Shown piece by piece: positions 44,100 through 54,205 of a stretch of DNA of 64,000 bases. Every line of letters starts with the position of its first letter. The stretch's first letter is position 1. The position numbers were made by a program, and so were the translations under genes. The notes below the pieces were generated by a model. That model was given only the letters and a program-made list of their open reading frames with translations, did not search any database and was not told the DNA's origin. Origin of the DNA: Actinomadura luzonensis (GTDB lineage Bacteria; Actinomycetota; Actinomycetes; Streptosporangiales; Streptosporangiaceae). The DNA lies in the NCBI RefSeq assembly GCF_022664455.2, contig NZ_JAKRKC020000001.1:4345001-4409000 (forward strand). Direction: 5' to 3'.

Positions 44100-44105
44100 C
44101 CCGGT

Positions 44106-44885
44106 TCAGGCCCGTACGGCGCGGCAGAACGCGGCCGCCAGGTCCGCCGCCAGTTGGGCTCGCGCGGCCGCGGTCAGGCGTTCACCCGTGGCCAGCGCCG
44201 CGACGCTCCGCGCCAGCACCGGCCCGGCGAACTGGCTGAGCAGCGTCTTGTCCGGCAGGTCGCGGACCACGCCGGAGTCGACGTACCCCCTCAGCCAGCC
44301 CGTCATCAGGCCGGCGAAGCGGGGCGCGTAGCGCTGCCGCACGTGCGCGGCCAGCGCGCCCGCCGGCCTGGAGGCGATCTCGGCGAACATCGCGGCCATC
44401 ACCCGTCCCTCGCCCAGCAACGCGTCGAGCACCTGCGCGTAGAGCAGGCGCGCGCCCCGCTCCAGGTCCGCGGGCGGCTCGGCCAGCACCTCCGCGACGC
44501 CCGGCATCGGGCTGTAGCGGTCGAAGACCGCCGCGAGCAGGCCGTCGCGACCGCCGAGCTGTCCCTGGATCGCCTGCACGGTGCATCCCGCCTCGGCGGC
44601 GACCATCTCCAGCGTCACCTCGCCCACCCCGAGCTCGCCGTAGAGCCGGGCCGCGGCCCGCACCGCCCGGTCCCCCGCGGACCGCCGGGACGTGCCCGCG
44701 CCGTGCCTGGCCAGGATCTCGTCGAGGTGACGCCGGTGACCGATGCGGCGGATCAGCGTGCTCCGCGAGATCCCCAGCACGGCGGCGATGTCCTCCAGGC
44801 TCAGCTCGCCGTACTCCGCCCCGGTCCCGGCGAGGTGGCTCCGCAGGACCCTCGCCACTTCCTCCAGCCGCGCGCCGCTCTCCAC
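44106..44885 (-). CDS. TetR-family regulator with two HTH segments
   Basis: 259 aa from a GTG at 44885; a TTG at 44921 would add 12 residues but sits inside the operator. Residues 10-50 contain a TetR-like HTH (SLEDIAAVLGISRSTLIRRI). Residues 60-110 contain a second (EVTLEMVAAEAGCTVQAIQG). A TetR-type alpha-helical ligand domain follows. The palindrome at 44898-44925, between this gene and the divergent small gene, is its probable operator. Confidence 0.85.
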   Translation of the reverse strand: MESGARLEEVARVLRSHLAGTGAEYGELSLEDIAAVLGISRSTLIRRIGHRRHLDEILARHGAGTSRRSAGDRAVRAAARLYGELGVGEVTLEMVAAEAGCTVQAIQGQLGGRDGLLAAVFDRYSPMPGVAEVLAEPPADLERGARLLYAQVLDALLGEGRVMAAMFAEIASRPAGALAAHVRQRYAPRFAGLMTGWLRGYVDSGVVRDLPDKTLLSQFAGPVLARSVAALATGERLTAAARAQLAADLAAAFCRAVRA

Positions 44886-44897
44886 CCGCTGAAACTT

Positions 44898-44925
44898 ACA
44901 CTTGTCTTTAATACAAGACAAGTGT
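44898..44925. promoter_or_regulatory. Palindromic operator, ACACTTGTC-N10-GACAAGTGT
   Basis: Perfect 9-bp arms at 44898-44906 and 44917-44925, with a nested CTTGT-N7-ACAAG, lie between divergent genes. It touches the start of the plus-strand gene at 44927. A related CTTGT-N5-ACAAG lies at 45288-45302 after that gene. This is the expected form of a TetR binding site. Confidence 0.75.
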
Positions 44926-44926
44926 C

Positions 44927-45280
44927 ATGCTCAGGTTCATGTACGCATTCATCCGCAGGTACCGCATGGGCACCGGCTCCGTCGACGACCTGATGCGCAA
45001 GGTCGACCGGCAGTTCGCGAGCCGGATCGGGACCGGCGCCGACGACCCGTCCGGCGTGCCCGCGGGCATCGTCAGCTACCAGGCGATCGACACAGGTGAC
45101 GGCACGATCGTCACCGTGACGCTGTTCGAGACCGAGCAGGCCTGCCGCCGGGCGGCGCAGGGAGCGGAGAACATCCGCCTCGCCCTGGCCGAGTTCCAGG
45201 TGGAGGAGATCGGCACCTTCACCGGCCCGGTCATGCTGTCCCGGGCCGACGCCACGCTCCTCACCCCGATAATGCACTGA
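44927..45280 (+). CDS. Small dimeric alpha/beta-barrel-like protein
   Basis: 117 aa starting MLRFMYAFIRRYRMGTGSVD; ATG at 44939 is also possible. The sequence SYQAIDTGDGTIVTVTLFET has the strand pattern of ABM/ferredoxin-like barrels, followed by an Ala-rich helix. Some family members are monooxygenases, but no catalytic residue can be named. It is divergent from, and likely repressed by, the TetR protein at 44106-44885. Confidence 0.65.
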   Translation: MLRFMYAFIRRYRMGTGSVDDLMRKVDRQFASRIGTGADDPSGVPAGIVSYQAIDTGDGTIVTVTLFETEQACRRAAQGAENIRLALAEFQVEEIGTFTGPVMLSRADATLLTPIMH

Positions 45281-45656
45281 CCCTCGTCTTGTAGCGCACA
45301 AGCGCCACCGATCAGCGAGACGAGCACCCGACGCCGCACGCAGGAACCGCAGTCACGCAGCTGGCATATCTCACCCCATCATTGGGCTCCCTGACTCGGG
45401 AAGCACCTCTGGCCGGAACTCCGATCCACAGCACCAACCGATCCGGTGACATTTGTCCGGTAAGCGACACTCCGTGCTCATTTAGTGGCTGAATTAGATC
45501 TTGTTGCCTGATCATCGCGAAGTTACGCTTTGCCCGTTTGGTCAGATGCTCCGAGCCGCACGAGCCGGGAACCTGTTTCCCGTCGGGTGGGTGGAGCGAC
45601 GTCCGGCATTCGCCTCGCGTGAGTGCCCCTCGTTGTGGGTCGGAGCGTGACGGCGT
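45281..45656. other. Intergenic region upstream of the RHS toxin gene
   Basis: 376 bp, less GC-rich than flanking genes. It holds CTTGT-N5-ACAAG at 45288-45302, similar to the upstream TetR operator. No clear promoter consensus or RNA gene is seen. The RHS gene has only a weak GGAG site (45642-45645) before its ATG. Confidence 0.5.
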
Positions 45657-48600
45657 ATGCGCCGCTATTCGGCATGGGCTCGTTCGCCCTTCGCGGTGGG
45701 TTCGCTGCTGGCCGTTCTGTTGCCCGGCCTGCTCGGGCTCGCCGCCGGGCCGGCGCAGGCCCAGCCGCGGACCGCCCAGGCGCTCGCCGGTGCCGTCTCG
45801 CTCGATGACATCCCGCGGCAGGCGCGCGGGTCCGCGGCCCCGCTGCCCGCGTTGGTGGACAGCGCGGTCACGCGGACCTCCGCCGACCCCGGCACCCCAG
45901 GCCGGAGCGCGAAGCCGCCGAAGAACGCGATACCGAGGGAAGTGGTCACCGGCAGCAGGAGCCGCCAGACGTCACCTGCGGCGGCCGTCCCATCCGGTGG
46001 CGGCGGTTCGGCGATCATGGCCCAGCTGGCCGCCGAGCCGCCTTGCGGCAATGTACAGCCGTGGCAGGCCAGCTACGCGGTCTCGGCCGGCGCGCAGCGG
46101 CATTACCAGCGCATCATCTACCGCGCGAAGATCAGCATGACCGGCCCGGCCAACACCACCCCGCCGCCGCAGAACACCTCGGCCTGGGCGAAGGAAGGCC
46201 CCTGCCCGCCTCCTGCCGCCCCCACCGTGACGCAGATGAGCCCGGACGACCGGGCGCAGGTGACCACCGCCGAACCGGTCCTGTCGGCCTCGGCCAGTAC
46301 CTGGGACGGCGGCACGGTCGGGTTCGACTTCGAGGTGTGCACCGGCCCCGACATGAACGAGTGCACCACCGGCGAGGACTGCTGCGCGCTGTCCGGTACC
46401 TGGACCCTGCCCCAGGGGACACTGACCTGGGGCCGGCAGTACTGGTGGCGGGTGAAGGTCTCCGACGCCTCCACCATCGGCGGCCAGAGCGCCTACTCCC
46501 AGACCCGCACCTTCGTTCTCGGCGTGCGCCAGCCGGCCATCACCTCGCGGCTGTCCACCCGCGGCGCCGACGGGCAGGAGTTCGACGAGGCGTCCGGCAA
46601 CTACACCACGACCTTCACCGATGCGCAGGTCGCGGCCGTCGGGCCGCCGCTGAGCGTGGTGCGCTCCTACAACAGCCTGGACCCGCGCCGGGACGGTGCG
46701 TTCGGCGCGGGCTGGTCCACCCGCTGGGACATGCGCCTGGTCGAGGAGAGCGTACGCGGGCGGGCGGCGGCGCTCGTCACCTACCCGGACGGGCGGCAGG
46801 TGCGCTTCGCCAAGAAGAGCGACGGCGGCTACCAGCCGCCGCCGGGCATGTACGCCACGCTGGCCAAGAACACCGACGGCAGCTGGCGGCTGATGGACAA
46901 GTCGGCCACCTCCTATCTGTTCGACAGCACCGGTCGGCTGGCGAAGGTGAGCGACCAGCGGGGCCGCAGCCAGGTACTCACCTACGGCAGCGACGGCAAG
47001 CTCGCCACGGCCACCGCCGTCGGCGGCCGTTCCCTCACCTTCACCTGGACCGGTGCCCACGTCACCACGGTGAGCACCGACCCTGTCGACGGCACGGCGC
47101 TGGCCTGGAGCTACACCTACGACGGGGACGTACTGATTAAGGTGTGCAACCCACGCCAGGAATGCACCCAGTACGCGCACAACCCGGGATCGCTGTATCG
47201 CAGCACCGTGCTGGACTCCGACCCCATCGGCTACTGGCGCCTCGGCGAAAGCTCCGGCTCGGTGTCGAAGGACCTGGGCTGGCTCGGCGACGCGCACTAC
47301 AACGCCGGCTACACACTGGGCCAGCCGGGCGCCCTGGCCGGCACCGCCGACACCGCGGCGGGCATCCCGGCCGCCCGGACGGACGCGATCAACCTGCCGG
47401 CGGGCATCATCCCCACCGTCGGCGCGTGGGGATCGGTGGAGACCTGGTTCAAGACGACCGGCACCGGCAGCATCATCACCGTCGGCGGCACCTGGGGCTC
47501 CATCACCAACGCGTTGCTGCAGGTGACCACGGACGGCAAGCTGTCAGCGGCCTACCACTACGACTCCGCCCGGATCACCTCGGCCCAGAAGGTCAACGAC
47601 GGCGCCTGGCACCACGCGGTGCTGACCGCCGCCGGCGACCTGCAGACGCTGTACGTCGACGGCACACCCGCCGCGACCCGGGCCGCGGAGATCCGCTACA
47701 CCGAGCCGGAGTACAGCCAGTACATGAACCTCGGCGGAGTCACCGCCGCGATCGACGAGGTCGCCGTCTACGACCGGCCGCTGACACCGGCGGAGATCAG
47801 CCGCCACTACGCCACACGTGCCGCGGCGCCGAACCGGCTCACCAAGATTACTCTTCCGTCCGGGCGGGTGTGGGCCGACAACACCTACGACGGCTCCACC
47901 GACCGGATCAAGACCCACACCGACAACAACGGCGGCACCTGGCAACTCAGCGAACCGGTCAACAACCACGACACCGGCACCTCCACGGTCACCGTCACCG
48001 ACCCCATGAACGAGAAACTGACCTCCGTCCATGACGGCTGGCGCGGCTACCGGCTGACCTCGCACACCGACCAGGAGAACAAGAAGACCGGCTACGACTA
48101 CGACACCGCGGGCTTCGTCTCCCAGATCACCGACGCCAACACCAACAGCGTCACCCTGACCAACGACGAGCGCGGCAACCCGCTGACCTACCGCACCTGC
48201 CGGGACACCACGACCTGCCAGACCACCCACTACGAGTACTACCTCAACAAGGACGACCAGTTCGACCAGCGCAACGACCGCGTCCTGAAGATTCGCGACG
48301 CCCGCTCGACCGGCGCGACCGACAACACCTACGCCGTCAGCTACGACTACAACGCCTTCGGCGAGCAGACCAAGCAGACCACCCCGGCCACCCTCGACTT
48401 CCCCAACGGCCGCTCCATCAGCACGGCCTACACCGACGGCACCGAGCCCGCGACCGGCGGCGGCACGACTCCGCCCGGCCTGGTCAAGACCAGCACCGAC
48501 GCCAAGGGCAATTTCACCGCCTACACCTACACCGCCGCAGGAGACCTGGCCGAACAGACCGCCCCCACAGGGCTGGTCATCAAATACGGCTACGACGCGC

Positions 48601-51600
48601 TCGGCCGGGCGACAAGCGAGACGCAGGTGTCGGACGCCGAGCCGAACGGGGTGAGCACCGGCTACACCTACGACGCTGTGGGCCGGCTGGCGACAGTGAC
48701 CGCGCCCGGGGTGAAGAACGAGATCACCGACGTCGTCCACACCGCCAGGACGACCTACACCTACGACGCTGACGGCAACCAGCTGTCGGAGACCGTCACC
48801 GACCTGACCGGCGGCGATGCCGAGCGCACCACCAGCTACACCTACGACGCCCACGGCCTGCAGGAAACCAGCACCGACGCCGAGGGCGGCGTGATCCACA
48901 CCACCTGGAACCCGCTCGGGTTGCAGGCCACTCTCACCGACGAGCTTGGCGCGGTGTTCGGCTACACCTATACCAAGCGCGGCGAACTGGCCTTGCGCAC
49001 GCTGAAGAACTGGACTGGCAGCCCGGTCAACCCGCAGCCGGCCACGACGATCACCCTGGAGTCGTTCTCCTACGACCCGGCCGGGCGGCTCGCCGCGCAG
49101 GTCGACGCGATGAACCGCAAGATCTCCTACACCTACTACGGCGACGACCTGCTGGCGCAGGTGATCGCCGATGACGTCCGGCTCAACGACCCCGCCGCTG
49201 CCCTGCGTGATGTGGTGCTGGAGGACTACACCTACGACGCGACCGGCAACCTCACCAAGCTCGACACTCCCGGGCCGACCATCGGCAGCTCGGTGACCAG
49301 CGCGTACGCCTGGGACGCCGCCTCCCGCCTCACCTCCGCCACCTTCGACACCGCCACGCTCAAGCGCAAGACCGTCTACGACTACGACGCCAACGACCAG
49401 GTGACGAAGGAGACCCGGACCGCAGCGGGCAGCAGCCGCGCCGAGACCACCAGCTACGCCTACAACCCGGCCGGCATCATCACTCGCCAGACGGTGGAAA
49501 ACGGCGCCGAGGACCTGACCACCACTTGGGAGGTCGACGACCGCGGCCTGGTCACCGCGATCACCGACCCGCGCGGCAACACCGACGGCGCCACCGCTGC
49601 CGACTACACCACCCACCAGCGCTACGACGCCGTGGGCCGACTGGTCGAGATCAAGGTACCCAGCGTGCAGATCGACAAGGCCGGCACCGCGGCCGCCGGT
49701 CGTCCGGTGAGCCGGATCGGCTACAACACCTCAGGCTGGCAGACCCACGTGCTCGACCCCGAGGGCCGGCTGGCCACCTCCGGCTTCGACCGCAACGGCC
49801 GCCGCACCTCGCTGACCGCGATGCCCTACACCCCGCCCGGCGGCACCGCGCTCACCCCGAAGATGGGCTACGCCTATGACCCTGCCGGCCGCTTGATCAA
49901 GGTCACCGATCCGCGGGGTTACGCCACCGGCATCGACTACGACGCGCTCGACAACGCGGTGCGGGTCACCGATCCGCCGGCCGCGGCCGGGCAGCCGGCC
50001 GGTCAGTGGATCTCGGAGTACGACCTGCTCGGCGAGGAGACCGCCGGCGTCGACCCGACCGGCGCCCGGACCCAGGCCACCTACGACGACCTCGGCCGCC
50101 AAATCACCCAGACCGTCATCGAGCGCAAGCCCACCAGCGCCGCCTACGTCACGAATTTCGAATACAACGACGCCGGCTACCTCACCAAGCAGATCCGGCC
50201 GGGCAACAAGACCACCGGCTACACCCTGCACCCCGACGGCCAGGTCAAGACCGAGACCAGCCCGGCCGGCAACGCCACCAGCTATGACTACGACCTGGCG
50301 GGCCGCCCGGCCAAGATCACTAACGCGCTCGGCAATACGCTGACCGGCGCCTACGACCTGGCCGGCCGGCTGACCGGTCTGACCAGCTCGGACAACACCG
50401 GTGCGACGGTGCGCACCCGTGCCTTTGGTTACGACGCCGCCGACAACCTCATCACTTCCACTTCCGGCGAGGGCCGGATCACCCGCCGCGAATACGACGC
50501 CATCAATCAGCTGACCAAGCTGGTCGAACCGGTCACCGCCAGCAAGTCGATCACCACCAGCTTCGGCTACGACGCCTCCGGCGCCCCTACTCGCACCACC
50601 GACGGCCGCGGCAACGCCACCTGGACCGGCTACAACAGCCTCGGCCTGATCGAAACCCTCACCGAGCCGGCCACCACCGCCCACCCGGACCTGGCCGACC
50701 GCACCTGGACGCACGTCTACGACGCCTCCGGCAACGAGACCGCGCTCGTCCAGCCCGGCGGGGTCCGCCTGGACCGCACCTACGACGCCCTCGACCGGGT
50801 CACCAAGATCAGCGGTTCCGGAGCCGGGATCGTCGCCGCCGACAAGACCTACGGCTACGACCTGGCCGACCGAGCCACCACAGTGGGCGACCAGAGCCTG
50901 GAGTACAACGACCGCGGCCTGCTCACCAAGATCACCCCGCCCACCGGAACAGCCAGCACCTTCGCCTACGACGCCGTCGGCAACCCCACCCAGCGCATGG
51001 ACGCCACCGGCACCACCACCTACACCTGGGACGCCGCCGACCGGCTCAAGACCGTCACCGACCCGGTCAGCGGCCGCACCAACACCTACGACTACGACCA
51101 GGCCGACCGGCTTTCCACCATCACCTCCGCCAACCCGGTCAACACCCAGGTCTACACCTACGACGCGCTGGACCGGCCGCTCACCCACACCCTGAAGACC
51201 AGCAGCGGCGGCCAGCTCGCCAAGATCACCTACGGCTGGGACAAGGACGACAACCTCACCTCCAAGAAGACCGAAGGCCTGGCCGGCGCCGGCGACAACA
51301 CCTACACCTACGACCACGCCGGCCGGCTGACCTCCTGGACCGGCCCCGACGGCACCACCACCGGCTACGAGTGGGACGACTCGGGCAACCGCACCAAGGC
51401 CGGAGACAAGACCTACACCTACGACGAACGCAACCGGCTCACCGAAGGCGACGGCAGCACCTACACCTACACCCCGCGCGGCACCCTGGCCACCCAGACC
51501 AAGAACGGCGCCACCCGGCACCTCACCTTCGACGCCTTCGACCGGCTGATCAACGACGGCGAGGCCAGCTACACCTACGACGCCTTCGACCGCGTGGCCA

Positions 51601-53558
51601 CCCGCCAGAAGTCCGGCGGCGCCCAGCAACGCTTCGCCTACGCCGGCCTGGACAACGACATCGTCGCCATCACCGACGCCGCCGGCGCCGTCCAGGCCCG
51701 CTACGGCCGCGACCCCTTCGGCGCCCTGGTCAGCGTCCAGGAAGGCACCGCCCCGGCCGCCGGCGGACTCACCGACCTGCACGACGACCTGATCGGCACC
51801 TTCACCGGCACCGCCCTGTCCAGCACCACCACCTACAACCCCTACGGCGAGGTCACCGCCCAGGCCGGTACCAAGCCCAGCCTCGGCTACCAGAGCGAAT
51901 ACACCGACATCGACACCGGCACCGTCAACATGCATGCCCGCTGGTACCAACCCAGCACTGGAGGCTTCGTCTCGCGCGACAGCTGGAATCTGGAGCCGGA
52001 CCCTTCTCACCGGATGAATCGATATGGCTATGCGCAAGCCAGTCCACTGATCCACACCGATCCATCGGGCCACGCACCTAATCCAAGGTGCTATCGGCTG
52101 GTGAGCGTCCCTGTCGCGGGCGTCCCATTGGCTGCTGCCTGTGATGTGCTCACCGATGCGAAGCCGACCGCATCAGATGATGTCGCGAAAGGCTCATGCA
52201 AATGGTCAGATCCGCGGCCGGAGTGCAATAAACCCGCCGCCAAGAAGGATCCGTGTGCCGAATTCAGCAACAGATGCCCAAACAATAACCGAGGAAACCA
52301 TCAGGACAGCACAGGACCTGAGCGGAAACGGAACCCTCAGCCCCAGACGCCTACTTCCGGCCCTCGAGGCGGCAACCCTCAGCAGAAACCGACTACCAAA
52401 CCCAAAGCACCAGGAGACAAATTCCCGCAGGTAAACGTACATACACCTAACTGTAAGACGTGCTTCATAGATGGTCACGAGCCAGGCATCGAATGGCCTG
52501 AGACAGAATTTCTGACAGACGGCGACATCTTCCTTGGCCCCATACTGCCATTAATTCCAATAATCGCCCTGCCGGTGCTGACTGTCCCTCCGGCGGCGGT
52601 CGCTATTCCTGTAGTCATTGGCCCTCCTGCCACTAGTCTGCCCGTCGATCCACCACCACCGCCGCCTACGTCAGATACGGCTCCCTCCACCCCGAAGCGC
52701 TCGACTTCGCGGCCTTGCATCGCAGGGAACAGCTTCATCGCTGGAACCCCTGTACTCATGGCCGACAGCAGCACCAAAGCCATCGAGGACATCAAGATCG
52801 GCGACCGCGTCGTCGCGACCGATCCTGCAAGTGGCCGTACCGAACCTAAGCAGGTCACTGCATTGATCACAGGGCAGGGTGATAAGACCCTTAGTGAGAT
52901 CACCCTGGATATCGACGGGGGCCACGGCGACAAGACCGGCATTATCACGGCAACCGATCGGCACCCCTTCTGGGTGCCCGCCCTCAGCGAATGGTTGGGT
53001 GCCGGCCAACTCAAGCCGGGCATGTGGCTGCAAACTTCTTCGGGGACCTACGTTCAGGTAGTCGCGATCCGACTGTGGACGTCGGTAAGATACGTCTACA
53101 ACCTAACCACAGAGGGTCTGCACACCTATTACGTGCTCGCAGGTGGCGCGGCCGTCCTCGTCCATAATCAGAATCCAGACGGTTGCCAGCCTCCGTTATT
53201 CGTACTCAGAGATGGCGAGGGGTCACCCGCAGCGGACATTGCCAAGAGCAGGGGCGGCCCTACTGGCGGAAGGCCTGTACCCCGATCAATAAGAGACAGA
53301 ATGCTTCAAGAGGAGGCCAACAGGACGGGCGGCGAATATCAGTGTTGGCGCTGCGGGCAGCGATCCTCGAATCCGGATAACATGCAGATTGGTCATCGAA
53401 ATGTGCCCAGGAAAAGCAACGGAAATCTGGATCCCGCTAATCTGTGCGTGGAAGGGGCAGCCTGTAACAGCAGTGCCCAAAATCGCGGGTTCGTTACAAC
53501 GGGCATGTCCTGCGCCGAACGCGGTGGGTGTGGAGCTGGTTATGGCCGTTTCGACTAA
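45657..53558 (+). CDS. Secreted RHS/YD-repeat polymorphic toxin with HINT and HNH-like nuclease C-terminus
   Basis: 2633 aa. Residues 1-36 form a Sec signal peptide (MRRYSAWARSPFAVGSLLAV then LLPGLLGLAAGPAQAQ). A DUF6531-like segment lies near 305-380 (VGPPLSVVRSYNSLDPRRDG), a LamG/concanavalin-like domain near 515-720 (DPIGYWRLGESSG), and many YD repeats (YTYDAxGR type) from about 730 to 2090. The RHS core ends NPYGEVTA...LGYQSEYTD...YGYAQASPLIHTDPSG near 2138. A HINT domain spans about 2354-2503 (NSFIAGTPVLMADSS...HPFWVP...VLVHN); the usual Cys next to NSF is three residues earlier. The last 130 residues have CWRCG, IGHRN and DPANLCVEGAACNSSAQN, an HNH-type zinc nuclease pattern. Base composition drops from about 52 kb. 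Confidence 0.9.
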   Translation: MRRYSAWARSPFAVGSLLAVLLPGLLGLAAGPAQAQPRTAQALAGAVSLDDIPRQARGSAAPLPALVDSAVTRTSADPGTPGRSAKPPKNAIPREVVTGSRSRQTSPAAAVPSGGGGSAIMAQLAAEPPCGNVQPWQASYAVSAGAQRHYQRIIYRAKISMTGPANTTPPPQNTSAWAKEGPCPPPAAPTVTQMSPDDRAQVTTAEPVLSASASTWDGGTVGFDFEVCTGPDMNECTTGEDCCALSGTWTLPQGTLTWGRQYWWRVKVSDASTIGGQSAYSQTRTFVLGVRQPAITSRLSTRGADGQEFDEASGNYTTTFTDAQVAAVGPPLSVVRSYNSLDPRRDGAFGAGWSTRWDMRLVEESVRGRAAALVTYPDGRQVRFAKKSDGGYQPPPGMYATLAKNTDGSWRLMDKSATSYLFDSTGRLAKVSDQRGRSQVLTYGSDGKLATATAVGGRSLTFTWTGAHVTTVSTDPVDGTALAWSYTYDGDVLIKVCNPRQECTQYAHNPGSLYRSTVLDSDPIGYWRLGESSGSVSKDLGWLGDAHYNAGYTLGQPGALAGTADTAAGIPAARTDAINLPAGIIPTVGAWGSVETWFKTTGTGSIITVGGTWGSITNALLQVTTDGKLSAAYHYDSARITSAQKVNDGAWHHAVLTAAGDLQTLYVDGTPAATRAAEIRYTEPEYSQYMNLGGVTAAIDEVAVYDRPLTPAEISRHYATRAAAPNRLTKITLPSGRVWADNTYDGSTDRIKTHTDNNGGTWQLSEPVNNHDTGTSTVTVTDPMNEKLTSVHDGWRGYRLTSHTDQENKKTGYDYDTAGFVSQITDANTNSVTLTNDERGNPLTYRTCRDTTTCQTTHYEYYLNKDDQFDQRNDRVLKIRDARSTGATDNTYAVSYDYNAFGEQTKQTTPATLDFPNGRSISTAYTDGTEPATGGGTTPPGLVKTSTDAKGNFTAYTYTAAGDLAEQTAPTGLVIKYGYDALGRATSETQVSDAEPNGVSTGYTYDAVGRLATVTAPGVKNEITDVVHTARTTYTYDADGNQLSETVTDLTGGDAERTTSYTYDAHGLQETSTDAEGGVIHTTWNPLGLQATLTDELGAVFGYTYTKRGELALRTLKNWTGSPVNPQPATTITLESFSYDPAGRLAAQVDAMNRKISYTYYGDDLLAQVIADDVRLNDPAAALRDVVLEDYTYDATGNLTKLDTPGPTIGSSVTSAYAWDAASRLTSATFDTATLKRKTVYDYDANDQVTKETRTAAGSSRAETTSYAYNPAGIITRQTVENGAEDLTTTWEVDDRGLVTAITDPRGNTDGATAADYTTHQRYDAVGRLVEIKVPSVQIDKAGTAAAGRPVSRIGYNTSGWQTHVLDPEGRLATSGFDRNGRRTSLTAMPYTPPGGTALTPKMGYAYDPAGRLIKVTDPRGYATGIDYDALDNAVRVTDPPAAAGQPAGQWISEYDLLGEETAGVDPTGARTQATYDDLGRQITQTVIERKPTSAAYVTNFEYNDAGYLTKQIRPGNKTTGYTLHPDGQVKTETSPAGNATSYDYDLAGRPAKITNALGNTLTGAYDLAGRLTGLTSSDNTGATVRTRAFGYDAADNLITSTSGEGRITRREYDAINQLTKLVEPVTASKSITTSFGYDASGAPTRTTDGRGNATWTGYNSLGLIETLTEPATTAHPDLADRTWTHVYDASGNETALVQPGGVRLDRTYDALDRVTKISGSGAGIVAADKTYGYDLADRATTVGDQSLEYNDRGLLTKITPPTGTASTFAYDAVGNPTQRMDATGTTTYTWDAADRLKTVTDPVSGRTNTYDYDQADRLSTITSANPVNTQVYTYDALDRPLTHTLKTSSGGQLAKITYGWDKDDNLTSKKTEGLAGAGDNTYTYDHAGRLTSWTGPDGTTTGYEWDDSGNRTKAGDKTYTYDERNRLTEGDGSTYTYTPRGTLATQTKNGATRHLTFDAFDRLINDGEASYTYDAFDRVATRQKSGGAQQRFAYAGLDNDIVAITDAAGAVQARYGRDPFGALVSVQEGTAPAAGGLTDLHDDLIGTFTGTALSSTTTYNPYGEVTAQAGTKPSLGYQSEYTDIDTGTVNMHARWYQPSTGGFVSRDSWNLEPDPSHRMNRYGYAQASPLIHTDPSGHAPNPRCYRLVSVPVAGVPLAAACDVLTDAKPTASDDVAKGSCKWSDPRPECNKPAAKKDPCAEFSNRCPNNNRGNHQDSTGPERKRNPQPQTPTSGPRGGNPQQKPTTKPKAPGDKFPQVNVHTPNCKTCFIDGHEPGIEWPETEFLTDGDIFLGPILPLIPIIALPVLTVPPAAVAIPVVIGPPATSLPVDPPPPPPTSDTAPSTPKRSTSRPCIAGNSFIAGTPVLMADSSTKAIEDIKIGDRVVATDPASGRTEPKQVTALITGQGDKTLSEITLDIDGGHGDKTGIITATDRHPFWVPALSEWLGAGQLKPGMWLQTSSGTYVQVVAIRLWTSVRYVYNLTTEGLHTYYVLAGGAAVLVHNQNPDGCQPPLFVLRDGEGSPAADIAKSRGGPTGGRPVPRSIRDRMLQEEANRTGGEYQCWRCGQRSSNPDNMQIGHRNVPRKSNGNLDPANLCVEGAACNSSAQNRGFVTTGMSCAERGGCGAGYGRFD

Positions 53559-53578
53559 ATTCCAGTCCGGGAGAGGTA

Positions 53579-54205
53579 ATGGCACTCAATCTTCACCAGG
53601 CGATGGAGCAGCTCGGAGATCCCTCATCGGCACGACGGCGTAGCGCGGCCAAGAGGCTGAGGAAGCTACAGGATCCCTCCGCTGGGCCGGCTCTCTTGGA
53701 TGCGCTGCAGCGAGAGGTCGTGAGAGAGCAGACCTGGGAAACGCAGTACCAGATGATTATGGCACTGGGGATGTGTGGGTACACACCCGCCCTGCCGACG
53801 CTGCAGAATCTGGCGACCTCTCCCGACATGCATCTCGAGGCCACCACTGTTACAGCCCTAGGAGATGCCATCGTTCGATTGGGGCGATCTTCCGCGGATG
53901 ACGCATCCCCCATTTTGTGGTGCCTGGAGTCAAATAACGATGACCTGATCAATGGCGCACTTCGAGCCATGGCAACGCTACAAATGGTGCCGAACGACGG
54001 AGCCGTGGACACGATAATCAGTTCTGTATCAGAACGCGACCCACTAGATATGCTTCGCTTCTGGACAGCCGTAGCTGCAGCCGGCTGGCCAAGGGAGAGG
54101 GTGCGCGACTTCCTGGTGCAGTGCACGATGAGCGGCCGCACGGATACTTCAGAAGCAGCCAAGGCTGCACTGGCCGAGAAATACTACACCTATCGCGTCC
54201 TTTAG
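53579..54205 (+). CDS. HEAT-repeat protein, candidate immunity to the RHS nuclease
   Basis: 208 aa from the ATG at 53579 with GGGAGAGG just upstream, 20 bp after the toxin stop. It is all-helical with HEAT-like repeats: DPSSARRRSAAKRLRKLQDP, YTPALPTLQNLATS, DDLINGALRAMATLQ. No signal peptide, so it stays in the cytoplasm, where an immunity protein should act. Codon use is less GC-biased than the neighbours, like the toxin tip, which suggests both arrived as a module. Position and fold support immunity; no known Imm family was identified. Confidence 0.75.
   Translation: MALNLHQAMEQLGDPSSARRRSAAKRLRKLQDPSAGPALLDALQREVVREQTWETQYQMIMALGMCGYTPALPTLQNLATSPDMHLEATTVTALGDAIVRLGRSSADDASPILWCLESNNDDLINGALRAMATLQMVPNDGAVDTIISSVSERDPLDMLRFWTAVAAAGWPRERVRDFLVQCTMSGRTDTSEAAKAALAEKYYTYRVL

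Noticed and set aside
47544..52073. Two long minus-strand ORFs opposite the RHS gene
   Set aside because: Gly/Val-rich shadow translation of YD repeats; no start signals or domains.
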